A DNA stretch of 64,000 bases from Cryptomeria japonica (GCF_030272615.1 NC_081412.1:346584169-346648168); one strand, 5' to 3'. Counted from the first letter of the stretch, positions 1-12,960 are shown. Translations and numbers: made by a program. The notes: generated by a model not told the origin, from the letters alone.

Positions 1-1099
1 ATTGGTTTGCATGCCTAATATTATAAATTTGAGTACTAGAGATTTTATTAAAGGACAAGGACTAATACACTCAAGGATAACTAGTATGGGGGATCAAGAA
101 AAAAGGAGATCAATCATTATCAAAATGAAATAAAGTTAGAATATATTAGATAACATTGTACTACATATAATACACTTAGCCACTCTACATTATCTATATT
201 CATGATATATCCAGTACCATGAAACTAGCTATTAGATTTAACTATGAAAACAAATTATACTTCAATCCTTTCATATCAAATATGGATGAAATTTGTAAGT
301 AATACATTTTATAGGAACTTGTACATATTTAGTAAAGGATAAATTTGTGTGGTGCATGGATGTCTATAGATGAAATTGTAGGTACAATTTAGTTTCAAGT
401 AGTTTCCTATTCACAAAGAAAAAGCATTAAAATCTAACGAGTAAAAAGATAATTCTAGGCTTCCATATACAATTACCAAGCACAATACATGGGTGTTTTT
501 TAACATTATGACTCTAATATAGAAAATATCTGAACAATCTTCTAACACCCTTGTCATTTATCTTTCACAAATTAATATTAATTCAAGGTTTTCTTATCAA
601 TTTATCATTGTATTATATCATTAAATTATCTATAGTGTGTTCTATCTCCCTTGTATATTTGGGTGAATCCAAACATTTCAAATCCTTCTATTTATCATAT
701 TGGTGTTTGACCCTTTTTTTTGTCTAATGCTTGGATTTGGAACTTATTAATTCCATATAACGGTTTTTTAAGTAATTATTCTCGAGTTGAATTTTATGAA
801 AATTACATTTATGAAAAGAAGAACCATGCTCAATTTTATTATAACTCTCATATATCTTCTAGGTTTTAGGAGCTTGTTTATTCTAATGTATATTTCATGT
901 AGATCTTCCTATTCAAAATTTTCATATTCTATCATTTATTAATAATTATTGTATCATTTATTAATAATTATTCTAAGACAGGGTATATTATTTTCATAAG
1001 TAAATTTAAGGTCTTTAGTTAGTATAGGAGTTTAGATCCTTTTAGAAAACTAGTCTAGTAGAAACTAATGATTATGAGTCCTATAAATTGGTCATGGAT
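1..1099. other. AT-rich stretch, no gene recognised
   Basis: No open reading frame of recognisable family is seen on either strand. The only structure noted is a short tandem duplication near 938-978, where a roughly 20 bp block ending in TTAATAATTATT occurs twice in a row. Probably old degraded repeat DNA. Confidence 0.5.
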
Positions 1100-2500
1100 T
1101 AAAAAATGATTAGAGTAAGAATGGTACATGGGACTTGGTTCAGTTTTCTAAAAGACAAGAACTCATTAGCTATAAATGGGTGTTCAAAAAGAAGTTAGGT
1201 TCTTATGATAATATTGAGAAGTATAAAGTAGAATTATTACTAGAGGTTATTCTCAAGTTGACAAAATATATTTTAGTGATATTTTTTTTCCTTGTTGTAA
1301 ATATATATATCAAAATACTAATTTATTTGCTACTACTTAGAAGTCTTAAGGTTGATAAAATGTATATTGAGATAGATTTCTTGCATAGCGATTTAAATGA
1401 GATCTATAAATTGATAAACTTAAAGAAAAAAAAATTGATTGAAGGAATCCCTTTATGGTTTAAACTAGTCTCCTAGAATGTGGTATAAAAATTTATTCGC
1501 ATGTTTTAGAGTTAGGGTTTATTAGTTATAAATAAATTCATTATTTTTACTATAAGCATAATTGTGGTTATTTTACCATTATCAATTTTCATATTGACGC
1601 TATTTTGTCATTTGTTAGTGATAAGGAAATAATTATGAACTCGAAATATAAACTTTTATACATTTTAAAATTGACTTAAGGTCTTTTAAGTGCATCCTTG
1701 GGATGGGAAGTAGACTTGATAGGGACAACAAAGACTTTGGATTTAGTTAAGGAACTACGTTGAGTCTATTTTTTAGCATTTAAATATGACCAATAGTACC
1801 AACAACAATTCTTATTTTTATAGTAACTAAAATTTTATTTGAGTAGTGTCCTAAGATAACTACAAGGATGGAGCAGATGATTTTAGTACCATTTGGTGTA
1901 TACTTGGGAGTGTCATGTATGATATGGTATGAAATGAACTAGATGTTGTCCAAGTAGTGGGAGTCTTGAGTGATTACACAACTAATCCTATATGGGAACA
2001 TTAAGTTACAATAAGGGTATTTAAGTATTCATGGATATTCTCAAGTATTCTATTTTTTATCACAAAGGTTTTTAGAGGACCAACATCTAGTGGATATACA
2101 AGGTTATGTGGGTTCAGATTAGGTGGGGGATGTCAACAACAAAAGGCTACTAGTTGCTACATGTTTAGCTTATGCAATGGTGCAATGAGTTGTATAAGTG
2201 AGTGATAAGTTGTGGTTGCTTTACCTGTGATAGAAACAAAGTACATGATAGATACTCATGCATACTGAGAATCTATTTGGCTTTTGATTATGTTTAGTAT
2301 TGGTCTATATTAGGGAGTAGTCAAAGTTTCATCACTTGGAAAAGATTCAACCTTACACGTAGATGAATCACATTGGTGTACTATATCATTTTGTTATGAC
2401 ATTATGGAATATAGGAATGTATATATAGAAAAATATGATACTTAAGAAAATGATGTGTATGATTTAACAAAGTCAATTAGCATTGAGAAGTTCACATGAT
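1100..2500 (+). pseudogene. Decayed Ty1/copia RT-RNase H remnant
   Basis: The + strand keeps the order of copia reverse transcriptase then RNase H. Near 1160-1230 a stretch reads like the WVFKKK...IEKYK start of copia RT, and near 1360-1410 it reads like the 'MDVKTAFLHGDLNEEIY' block. Around 2110-2270 shifted frames give the RNase H block (DVxNKRSTxGY, ETKYM, ESIW), and 2390-2460 keeps the H-x-x-x-R-Y-H and 'LTK' tail of the domain. Many stops and frame changes interrupt it, and no LTRs are visible. Family assignment rests on motif order; all residues are heavily eroded, so it cannot encode a working enzyme. Confidence 0.6.
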
Positions 2501-4706
2501 ACAATATGGGACTTGTGACACCTACTAGATAGATTATAGGGTTGGTATTCCTTTTTCTCTTGTGATGTGTTCATCAAGTGAAATAATCTAAGGAAAAGGT
2601 GTCTCAACCATGCATTATAATCTTTACATGTGTTTTCTAGACTATGGAGGTAATTTTGGTCCAAATTTTACTAAAATAGGCTTTACATAGAATAATTCAT
2701 AATGATGTGGAGAGCTTTGAGCTTCAATTTGAAAAAAATGAGGCTCAATCAAGTTCCTAGATCAAAAAATGGGCCTTTGACACTAGGGATGTATGAGTAT
2801 ACATAACACTTAAGATATTTTTGAAAGAGAGTTACACATGCTGACCAAGAGCAAAAAATACACTAAAAATCTAGTGGACTATACCTGTCAAGTGATTTAT
2901 GCTATCTTAAAGACATGCTCACACATTTATCATTGGAGATTCTACTACATCTACATTTTGGTCTTCTTTAAAATTTGTTCTAGATGTGCTTACGTCCTCT
3001 CCATACACTCTATCATGTTCAGTTATTTATTAATTAGGATCTACACACCTTATTTCTCTAATTTATGTTCAAAATGCACCCTATCTCTCCTTTATATTTG
3101 GTTGTTCTTCTCTACATAAACCGAGTTCTCTACATCTAACATCCATTAAATAGAGAATATTTAACATTACTAGACTCTAAAACTTGTAGACTTTCATAGT
3201 CTCACCATACTTAATGAAAATGCACCTTTTAGCCTTCAATTGTAACTTAGACTATTCATTAAAGCACGCGAACAAATGCCTCACAACCAAATATTCACAA
3301 CTATTATGAAATGCTTCTTATTCATCCATGTCTCTATAGTGTCTTTTCTTCAAGAATGTGAATGGGAGCCCTATTTTCCAAGTAACAAGAAATATTAATT
3401 GTCTAATCCCAAAACTCATGTCTTAGATTAGCACTACTTAACAATGTTTTGGCTCAATACAACAATATTATATTTAACCTTTCAACCTATCCATTTTGTT
3501 ATGGTGTGTGTGATGCCCTTTTCGTAAAATTACCAATGTATAAAATTTCCCACCATTTATTGACCTTAACACTTTGATCTTCTTACTAGCATGATTTTCT
3601 ACAAGTACCTTAAACTCCTTAAACTTGTGAAACCCTTCAGACTTCTTCCTAAGAATATATCCTAGCATATCTATAATAATCAAAAGTTAAGAGACAAGTA
3701 CCATTAGTTACTGATTAAGTATACACTCATAAGACCAAAGACATCACTATGAATCACTTCTAGTATCTCCATTGTTCTAGTACCCTCTAAAGAAAACCTT
3801 ACTCTATTTTCTACCATATTTTTACTTACCAAGATTTTATGCATTTTTCTCTTATGTGAGTTGACTAATAGTGCTAAAACAAACTTGATTTAGGGGTAAT
3901 AATATTGATTAAATTGCACAATGTTGATAGAACTAGCCTACATAGTCTTGTTCCTCACACCTTTATCCAACACCAAATTGACTCCAGCTGACCTATACCC
4001 AATTTGGTCAAAGGTAACATGCACTCCAAATTCAATCATATTAGAGAAAAAAAAAAGGTTTCTAACTAAAATTGGTATTAACTATTCAAAGAAAGGCACT
4101 TTTACCTTTCCTTGACTAACTATTCAAAGAGAGTTATTAACAAGAAGGAAAATATGTCACGTATCACATCCTTGTAATCAAAATATAACTCTTTATGAAA
4201 ACTCATTACGTATGATGCACCTAACTCAATCAACCAAGAATTATCAACAATAATATTTAAAAATACAATAGAACCACAAGCTTAATTATTAGTTTCAAAG
4301 AATATATTAAAAAGAATAACACTCATTTATGTCACCTCTCTTACCATTATTCTAGCACTTTGATTTATTTTTACCAGAACACATAGACATGTCCTTGGAC
4401 TTATTACCTTCACCACCCTTCTTCTTACCACTTATATCCTTTGACCTACCCCTTATAATGCGACATCACTAGAGGAATCATCCATGTGCTTTCTCTTGAG
4501 GTTTCACTAAAGAAGACACAACTATCCATTAATCTCTTTCCACCTAGAGGTCTTCTACCTTCAACTTCTATAGCGTAAACACCTAACCATTAAACACTCA
4601 TTATTAAGCCTAGATGTTCTTCCCATGAATATAACAACCCATGTACTCTATATATTCATAATATCTTTCAAGGTCCCTCATTGAAACCAATTATTACACA
4701 TATTAT

Positions 4707-4724
4707 AACACAACTTCACACCAT
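4707..4724. repeat. Target-site duplication, left copy
   Basis: 18 bp direct repeat AACACAACTTCACACCAT, identical to 5102-5119, bounding the LINE-derived insert. Confidence 0.85.
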
Positions 4725-5101
4725 GGAGCAGGAACCTGACATGGAGAGCGTGGAAGGTGTGCAAGGACCAAGAAAGAGGACCAGAGGCAAGAAGAGGGAT
4801 AAAAAAGCCAAACAAGGAAATCGAAGAACTCAAAGTTGCTTCAGCAAATTATGACCTGTTGGTCATCAAGGCTACTGAACTTCTTAAGTCTCTGTAGGTG
4901 TTGCTAGCTGTCTAGGTCTTTATTTCTGGTTTTTTCTGCTTTGTTGTTCCTAGTCTTTTGATGTCTGTTCGGGTTGCTGGCTTTCTTGCCAGTCTTTTGT
5001 ATGTTGTCTTTATGCTGGTCTAGTTGATCTTTGCTGAACTATCTTTTGATCTTTTTGTAAAAGGTTTCGGGTCCTTAAAACCTGTTTTTCTAATTAATCA
5101 G
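4725..5101 (+). mobile_element. LINE-derived retroposon with perfect 18 bp TSD
   Basis: A 377 bp insert is flanked by the identical 18 bp sequence AACACAACTTCACACCAT at 4707-4724 and 5102-5119, the hallmark of target-primed reverse transcription. The first 120 bp read as a basic, Lys/Arg-rich tail resembling the C-terminus of a plant LINE ORF1, and the rest is a T/G-rich 3' untranslated region ending in GGTTTCGGGTCC, TTAAAACCTG and a short AT tail. The same ending occurs at 7880-7930 on the minus strand. No RT or RNase H coding sequence precedes the tail, so this is either a 5'-truncated copy of an ORF1-only element or an internally deleted LINE. It sits inside the older copia remnant and is therefore younger than it. 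Confidence 0.75.
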
Positions 5102-5119
5102 AACACAACTTCACACCAT
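5102..5119. repeat. Target-site duplication, right copy
   Basis: 18 bp direct repeat identical to 4707-4724; marks the 3' end of the LINE-derived insert. Confidence 0.85.
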
Positions 5120-5340
5120 TTTTCAAAACTTCAATATCTTAATGGTTTCACCACTCACATGTATAATTATTGTTATCAACGAAGTATGCATCCTAGCTAA
5201 GCTATCAACTCATCTACTTGTTGGAACATTGGATCACTTTCAAGTTGTGGGTTACCTATAATGAAAGCGAACCTCTAGAGAAGTTTGGTTCCTTTAGAGC
5301 TATCGCCTAAAGCTAAATTCTAAATAGGTGATGGACCGGA

Positions 5341-7875
5341 TGTTATATAAGACTAGACAAACGATCTACTCCAATCTTAATTACTTTTCTCAAGTCATTA
5401 GAATTTTTAGAAGAATGGTTGGAAACGAGTCCTCTTGAATAAAAGAAAAGGAAAATTCTTAGGAAAATGAATATAACTACCATGGCAAAAGCCTAATATG
5501 ATAACAAAATCCCCTTCCCAAGGACCTATTATTTTAGATAAATACACCAAGGATTTTCATAATAAAGATCATTTTAAAGCTTTTGAGAGCATTAGGAAAT
5601 TATTCAAAAAGAGATGTAGAATAGAAGAACTAAAAGAAGTATGTCCTAAGTAACAACAAAAAATATTGTGAAGAACAACTCTTGTAATGAACCATACATA
5701 GAAGAAATAACCTAAGAAGATGATTTCCCACTAGTAGAAGAATTCTACACACCATGCCACCACCAACAATATACCCAAAACTAGAATAGATTGAAACATT
5801 GATAAATGTGAGGTACATAAAATTTAATTGATAAATGAGGTACATACAATTTATCTCTGTAAAACTAAATAAAAATATTATAAAGCATAGATTGATATAC
5901 AAGCACCTTTGTTTTATGTAAGGGGTTTTTTTTATAAGATTGGGAAATTATGACAATAGAAATGTATGTAAGAGTGTAGATGTGCATTGCAATTTATTTG
6001 TATCTAATAAAAACAAGCACCAAGAAGCTATGACAATAGAAGGGAACGGGTTTAAATATAGGGAAAAGGTTTAAATATGACATTTTTTAGATGAATAAAG
6101 CAATTGTAGATAAGCTATAAGGCAATTTCATTTAGTCTAAATGTTGGCTCTCTTAAGAATGTGTTGTCTACCATAGAAAGAGAAAAAGTAAAAGGTCCAC
6201 TAACTGATCATTTTCTCTGAGACCCAACAACCTATGAGTAGTATATAGTAAAAAATTGTTTACTTGATCAAAAAAAAGAAATATGTTACGATGACCTACA
6301 AAAATTATGATGCAAAAGTATGGTAGAAATGGAGATAAAAGTGAAAAAGGTAAAACTATGAAAATTACGAAGGATTTTCCCCTCACGTCTAAAGAATACA
6401 TTTCATATTTCCTTCATTTAGCTCTTGTATGTTGACAACTATTATATAATTTTAATCATTGCTTTATGAATTAAGGCCACTTGGATTAAAGGCATAATAG
6501 TGAACCATTTCAAATTTTGGAATTATTAATTAGCATATAAACCATTTTATAAGATAATTTGATGTCTAGGATTTTGGATTGAAATGCAAAGGTTGTGAAC
6601 TTATACTAGATAAAGAGTGAACCATTGAGAGAAACTTAGAAATGGCATCAAACAAATAGTGGAAGGTACAAGCTTTTACTTTATGATAGTTAATTTGTCT
6701 GGCATGAACAAGGAAGGATTAACTAATTAGGAGATTATTAATTATGGGTGTATTAACTTGAAGACATGAGTCCTAATTATATACACAATGATAGGAATGG
6801 GCCACTTAAGTGCAAGCCTTTGAGGTTGACTAGATAAAATAGAAAATATGAACAATTGATTATTAACAAGAAAAGTGAATGTTGAGTTCCATACTGTACA
6901 TACCTTTGGGAATTGCTTAAGATATTTCTTTTACATGTCTCAAATGCATGGTCATGCCTACCAAAATACAATCAACTCTTTCTATTGCAATTTTCCAAGA
7001 TACAATCAACACTTTCATCAATATTTTGTGTGTTGAAAAACACTATAATTTTCAACACAAAATTATGTAAACCATTGAGATTCGAACCATTGACCTATAT
7101 TTCATTAGCACGCACATAAACCATGTTGTGTGGTCAATGATGCTTCCAATTGTAGTGACTCACATTTATGAGACTCGCCATTCTATAATTAATGGGACCC
7201 ATCGTTGTTAATTCATGATGGTTGGCATGTTTAATATGAAACAATTATTTTAATGGTATATTAGAAGCATGCACACATGTGTGTCTAATAGAGAGTTTGG
7301 CTTTCACCAATAAGAAAGAATCCACTAGCAACATTGTTATGGACACTAAGTGATGGCTATATAAAATTTAGACATAAGACCAAATAAATGTGAAAGGAAC
7401 CACTTGTCAAATTATGGGCCAAAGTTAATAGAGTCAAATATCTTTAATATGTTTTTAGTTGTATTACAAAGACACTTGTCTTGATGACATAACTTAGTAG
7501 GTTAACCTTCATCAAAATTCAAGAGGTAAATGCAAAGGCTAGAGGAAATATAGGCAAAAATATTTGATTCTATATATGATAAGTTTTTCATTGAGATTAA
7601 ATGTTTAAGCATATAACTCCTAAAGATTGCAACAACACCAATAGGTCATAAGTGCTTAGGATATGGAGGTTGGGTCATAGGTGCTAAGGATATGGAGGTT
7701 AGAATTGTATCAAATGACTCATTTTCAATTGCACGTTTTTAGAATCTTAAAATGTCACCAAAAAAAGTTAGGTAGGTCACTTCATCAATAGTTTTAATTG
7801 CAACATGCATGATATCAGTCAAACATTGAAAAATTCATCTAGAGTGGCATAGACTCCAAACACATGTCAATTTTT
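5341..7875. other. AT-rich intergenic DNA, nothing recognised
   Basis: Short ORFs here are AT-driven and match no family I know. One feature stands out: near 7645-7705 a block of about 30 bp containing GTCATAxGTGCTxAGGATATGGAGGTT is duplicated in tandem with a few differences. No RNA gene or element boundary could be placed. Confidence 0.45.
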
Positions 7876-7879
7876 TTTA

Positions 7880-8870
7880 GCTTAGTTTTTGAATAAGGGA
7901 AAACAGGTTTTAAGTGGACCAGAAACCCCATTCAACGGGTTTTGAAGGGACCCGAAACCCAATAGATTTTACCGGGATCTAGCACCCAACAAAGCAAGTT
8001 GTGCAAAGATATTAACAATGAAAACCACAGCCAAAAAGCCAGCACACCTAACTCTACAGCTTCCAACAAAAGCAAAACGAAGTTGCAAAAAAGAATAGAC
8101 AAAGAAAACCAACAAGCCTACCAGATAACGAAAGGGTAGAAACCCCAAAGAGACAAGTTGCCTGAGAAACTACAGGCAACCCAAAACAAATAGAGCACAA
8201 CTGCCCACAAGGGTTAAGACAACCCCCACACTTAGGATTTCCCTTTGGGACCCTTCATGTGGGATCGAAGGGTCATGTCAAAAGAAGGCAAGGACCTCTT
8301 AGACCGTTTACCTTTAACCGTTATCCAGCCATCTTCAACTTTAGCAGCCTCATCTTGCCACTCCAACGAATTTAACGCAAGAAAATCAGCAATTGAAGGA
8401 TAGCCAACAAACAACGAAGCTCCAGCAGGCATAGCAGGACTTGGGTCAAAAACACCCCTAGAAACAACAGCAGGCATAGGGACCGCCCCAGCAACCTCCC
8501 TAGACACATGAACAACACCCTCAGACCTGTCAAAACCAGCAACAGGGGCAGATCCAGCAGCATTTGACAACTCTGAACCGTCGTTTGGCTCCGAACGAAC
8601 CATCTCACCACTCGCATTAGTGGCAGGAGGAGCAACTTCAACAACATTTTCAGGAGAAATATCAGGCCCCGTACCCATCTGAGAAGAGCCCTTTAACACC
8701 ATGTAATGGTGGGAGGAAGCCCCAATCCACCAAGACGGAAGCTTCTTTGCTTTAACTTTGTGTAATTCACATTTAGCCGCTACATGACCTATCTTGAAGC
8801 ACCTTCTGCATCTGAAGGAAATGCCTTCATGATCCAAAGGTTGTATCCAGAAACCCTTAGTTATTAACAA
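7880..8870 (-). pseudogene. LINE ORF1 C-terminal half fused to a LINE 3' UTR
   Basis: The open frame 8870-8232 (minus) begins inside a conserved LINE ORF1 region: a W-x-Q-x-L-D-x-E-G-I block followed at residues 21-34 by a CCHC zinc knuckle (C-R-R-C-F-K-I-G-H-x4-C). It continues through an Ala/Pro/Val-rich linker to a basic tail (KGKRSKRS...KGPKGKS) and a stop. The ATG is fortuitous, since the homologous ORF1 at 9050-10450 has a long upstream DUF4283-type domain. From 8231 to 7880 comes a T/G-rich 3' UTR ending with GGGTTTCGGGTCC and AAAACC motifs, almost the same ending as the 4725-5101 insert. No ORF2 (endonuclease/RT) lies between ORF1 and the 3' UTR. Confidence 0.7.
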
Positions 8871-9049
8871 ATATTTAGATATTAAATGTTAGTTATCAAA
8901 TATTTTTTTTGAGCTTAGTTATTAAATGTTAGATAATTAATTAAAACCATTTTTTTTTAATTAGGAAGTGTAAATGTTAATAACAAATATTTACAAGTTA
9001 TGCTAGTAACAATTATTATAAATAACATTCTCATAGAGAAACCTTCTTT
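8871..9049. other. AT-rich spacer with short repeats
   Basis: The block TTAGTTATTAA..AAAT(G)TTAG occurs two to three times between 8858 and 8940. It lies between two oppositely oriented LINE ORF1 remnants; a LINE TSD may lie here but cannot be resolved. Confidence 0.4.
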
Positions 9050-10450
9050 ATGCAACAATACATGATGTATGCTCTTTCATCTGTCCTTTCCACCCAACGG
9101 AATTTGAACAATATTTTTGTTATGCCCCCCTCCTCCATTGCATCGATGGGTTGTGTTGTCCCCCTACAACTCATCTTCTTGTTGTGGGGGTCGAAGATGG
9201 TGCCCATCCTCTGCATTGCCCTCAACCTATGCATGTCAGTGTTGTGGTTGCTTTTCCCGATGACACTACTGCTACTCCTACTGATGATGGTGACCTTGTT
9301 AGGTTTAATGTGGGTGCTAAGGTTCCTCCCATACCTTCTTCTACTGATAGTGGGTGAAGTTTTGCTCGTGGGGCTAGATCTGTTGCTCATCCTACCAAGG
9401 GGAAATATTGTCCTCTTCCTTGTGCCAAGACCTCCCTTATGGTGGTTTGCGGCCAAGATGTGGTAGAAAAAGTTGGTTTCTACGAACACTATGGGTTGGT
9501 GTGCAAATTTGTTAGGTTCTACCCTTCTCTCCCTTACCTTCATCATTGGGTGAATGATTCTTGGAAGCCTTTGGTTGCTGGTAACATTGAATTTTATCCT
9601 TGTGCTAAAGGTTTTTTCATTGCTTCCTTTGCTTCTTCTGATGATCGTGACTTGGTGCTAGGCAAGTTGTGGATCTAGGGAGTTAACTCTCTCTCAATCA
9701 AACCCTAGACAGCTTCTTTTAACCCTCTTACCGAACCACTCAATGTGCATCCGATATGGATTCGCATTCCCAATCTTCCCCTTCATTTTTGGGAGCATTC
9801 TTGTTATGAGGTCACTGGTAACTCTATTGGCTTATTCTTGAAGGTTGATGATTTTGCGTCCTCCATGGGTCATTCTACCTTTGCTCACTTTTAATTGATT
9901 TTGACATCTCTATGCCTCTCCCTAGGGATGTGGTTCTTATGGTTGGGGATAGGTCATGGACTCAATTGTTGGATTATGAGGGTCACCCCTTTTGTTGTCG
10001 AAGATGCTTCTCAACAGGTCATTTAGCTTCGGATTGTTCTATTTCACACCATAAAGGTGCTACTAATTGGTGGAAAGACACTACTACTAATCATTTGACA
10101 GTCAAGGCTTCTGATTTTGATGATTATGATGACTCTTCACAGGTGGATGATGACTCCTCCCGAGATGAGATTGTGCCTCTTACTGTTGTTGAAGCCCCTG
10201 CTAGCCCTCTGGTTGCTACTGGAGTGACCCCTTTTGGCCTTGAAGCTTCTACCCCTATTGCTCATTTTTTGCAGCAATGCTCTGCTCCTGGTGAGTCTAT
10301 TCCTGATGTTGTTTTGTGACAACAGTCTACTCCAATTGCAGACGAAAACCCTATGGGGAACTCCCTGCTTGATCCTTCCTATGATGTTCCTAATAATAGT
10401 ATTGCCTGGACTGTTGTTTGTTGCAAGCAGAAAGGTAAGTCTTGTTAGCT
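9050..10450 (+). pseudogene. Decayed LINE ORF1 (DUF4283 plus zinc knuckle)
   Basis: The + strand keeps most of a plant non-LTR retrotransposon ORF1 spread over shifted frames. From about 9358 the frame reads through a conserved 'SFARGARS..HPTKGKYCPLP' lead, then a DUF4283-type RNA-binding region at 9450-9680 (VEKVxFYEHYGLVC, FYPSLPYLHHWV, YPCAKGFF, DRDLVLG), stops at 9676, and resumes at 9690-9890 (PIWIRIPNLPLHFW, NSIGLFLKVDDFAS). The frame 9912-10319 then gives the W-T-Q-L-L-D-Y-E-G-H-P-F block and a CCHC zinc knuckle (C-C-R-R-C-F-S-T-G-H-x4-C). It fades out near 10450 with a 'VVCCKQKGKS' tail comparable to the tail of the 8870-8232 copy. ORF1 proteins bind element RNA during retrotransposition; this copy is dead. 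Confidence 0.75.
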
Positions 10451-11829
10451 TTGCGGTCACACCAATTCTTGTTAGCTTCCATTAGCTTACTCATGGAAGC
10501 ATCTCATGGGTTCTATATCTCAATTTATTGCAACTACAACATTTTGGTGAAAGATAACAAACCACCAATTCCGTTATATGTTTTCAACATAATGCACATT
10601 ACAAAAGCATTTCGGAACTGAAAGGGCCATCTTTTTATATATTGAAAAGAACGCCAACCCTTCATTATTGGCACTATCTAAATAAAATAATGTTATCTGA
10701 CTCTTCAAAAAGAGACCTGCATTTATGACCTAGTTTAACTATATCATTAAAAGAGCATGCTTTATGTTTCAAGTCTAACCAAAAGCCAAAATAGAAAGAT
10801 GATCCTACTAAGCATCAGCTTAATTGTTTAAAGGCAGCATTAAAAATACATTAACTAAAAAGACCATTTGCTGTAAAGTATTAAAACCTATTTTACTTTT
10901 ACAAAATGTCGGATCTTTTACAAGTCAGATTCATTGAAAAAAACCATGAAGTCCTAATACAGCTTCACAGTCCAAATCCATTTATTGCTTTCTGAAGGGT
11001 ATCAAAATTAAAATGGGCCTTATTATTTCCACCTGAAAGCCAATTTACTTTGACTTTCTTTTTTCATTTGGTGGTTCATGGTTGTAAGCTTTCGCAATGA
11101 ACTGTGGATGACCAAAACTGAAGAAACAAAAACAAATTTCAGATATTAAATATGTTTGCAACAAAAAAATCAATGACAACTACAATGGAAATACCAATAT
11201 GGTATCAATTAACATCTGCAAGTCACTAAAACAAAATAGTCAAGCTTTACCTGTCAAACTGAAGATACCTGCCCAACAAAGGGCTAATGCTATGTTACAA
11301 TAAATCATTATGGCCGTTGTGGCTGCATGCACAAATTTGGTTCCCAAAGGTTATTACACTTTGACATCATTAAAAACTCAATATACCTATCACATGGTGA
11401 GGTAAAAACTCTAGTTTGTATATTTCCATTCTCATTTTCGTCACATCTATTACATAAAATTAAATACTATTTTAAATGCACAGTAGAATAATATTAGGTA
11501 CAACCTAAGGAATATGTAAATGCTTTGTTTTACCTGAATTACAGTTAAAAAATTTAAACATCAATTAGAAAGTGCAAATATATTTGAAGATTGTCCGTGT
11601 TCAATTTATTATGTATATTCTTAACTAATAGCCAACATAAATGAACCTCTTTCTTTGAAAGGTGCGGAATAATGGATTCATGAATTTTCATCAATAGTCA
11701 ACACTGGGATATATATGGCAGAATTACAAGTTCTGTGATATAACACCACTGAGCAAAAATAGAGAACACACAGTAATGCAAAAGAAAATAAGGAAATGGA
11801 GATCGTCATCATAATTGATGTCTAGTCTT
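10451..11829. other. AT-rich DNA, nothing recognised
   Basis: About 1.4 kb with no recognisable coding sequence, RNA gene or repeat boundary on either strand. Confidence 0.45.
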
Positions 11830-12960
11830 AATATTTTTGGGGGGCTAAAATGAGGGATCTATTTTGGGCCCTCACCTATAAACAAGAAAAAAAAAAAAAA
11901 AAAAACTAGTATGGTCCTGATACAAGCAACAATGCAAGTTATGCACAACAAATCCCTCAAGGACAGAAAAGCTCATAAACTACCTACACAAAGGAAACAG
12001 ACCAACATAAGGCCATACCAGAGAGCTAAGAAGGATATGTACAAAGCATCCAAAATGGCCAAATATTGCAGAGAGCACCAGCTGACCACCCATCAAAAGA
12101 GAGCTAAACAAACAACTGACCTTTCCTAGCACTGCCACTTGCAGACACAGCAGCAAACACACCCACTCTGTACAGTACAGTCCCCACTACCAAGTTGCTT
12201 TTTAGTCTATGCTGAACTCGATCCTGCCACATTACCATGTTGGTCAACAACTTTGACTCGAGGAACAAAATGCATTTCTATCCCTGGCTCTACCATGAGC
12301 CTTTTCAGACCTCCTCGAAATGCTTACTTCAACAGTATTGGAAGAGTGACTGGTCTTGTAACCCCTTTTAACACCCCTCCAATGGACAACCCTCAAACCT
12401 TCCACATACTCTGGAAAATATCTACAAAACTGCTCCAAGTCCACCACCTTGTTTTGCAGTCGAAGCCTCTCCTTATCAGGACCTGCAGGATATATGCTTT
12501 TTCTTCCCTCAAATCATCCTTCTACAAGGCACCAATTCTGCAACTCCATTTCCTCATTATCGTCCTCAGAAGAGGAAACTGCCTCTTCCCTCAGATAGGT
12601 CTTAAGAAGTGATTCATACATCATCCCATCTCACATAAAAGCCTCCAGCTTCACTTGGAAATCCCTAGCAACAGAGGCTCCTGTCCTTCATTTGCCAGTA
12701 TTTCACACACCTGCTCCCAGCACTTTCCACAGCATTTTGAGGGTAGGAGAATCAATGATAAATATATTCTTCAGCCTCTGATCAAAGATAATGCCACTAT
12801 AAGGGTTCTTAACTTCTTACAAGTCAAAAAAATTCCTCTTCCATGTCATCTCATCTGCTCTAGAAATCCGCAATCAGCCAGCTATGACAACAACAAAGAA
12901 CAAGGAATGTGGCTATCTGCTCACTTCAAAGACACCTTGCTATGAGACCTCCTAAAGCAT
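11830..12960 (-). pseudogene. Possible LINE-like tail with decayed coding sequence
   Basis: Read on the minus strand, about 12700-12240 gives an interrupted polar, Glu/Ser-rich reading (short blocks such as YESLLKTYLREEAVSSSEDDNEE) that I cannot assign. About 12160-11830 is T/G-rich and ends in GAGGGCCCAAAATAGATCCCTC, reminiscent of the LINE 3' UTR endings at 4725-5101 and 7880-8231. A run of about 20 A at 11884-11905 (plus strand) lies within this tail. The assignment is by style of sequence, not by alignment, and could be wrong. Confidence 0.3.

Larger units (their letters stand above)
2830..5340 (-). pseudogene. Decayed Ty1/copia gag-integrase remnant, split by a LINE insert
   Basis: Read on the minus strand from about 5340 down to 2830. 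The gag part (about 5340-5120 and 4706-4500) is badly eroded; a CCHC-like block and the start of the protease region lie near 4480-4320. At 3850-3690 there is a GAG-pre-integrase/integrase start. The clearest piece is 3683-3474, the integrase core: an F-x-K-F-K-E-F-K-x-L-V-E-N block followed by K-K-I-K-V-L-R-S-x-N-G-G, where the catalytic Asp of 'RSDNGGE' is replaced by Ile. About 3290-3180 resembles the post-integrase block (LRVFGCEAFV, KCIFIGYGE). A LINE-derived insert at 4725-5101 interrupts it. No LTRs recognised. Confidence 0.6.

Noticed and set aside
9031-9546. 171-residue minus-strand ORF
   Set aside because: Antisense of the LINE ORF1 at 9050-10450, whose DUF4283-type blocks are on the plus strand.
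12139-12612. 157-residue plus-strand ORF
   Set aside because: No domain; the opposite strand shows an equally weak polar reading, and composition does not favour coding.
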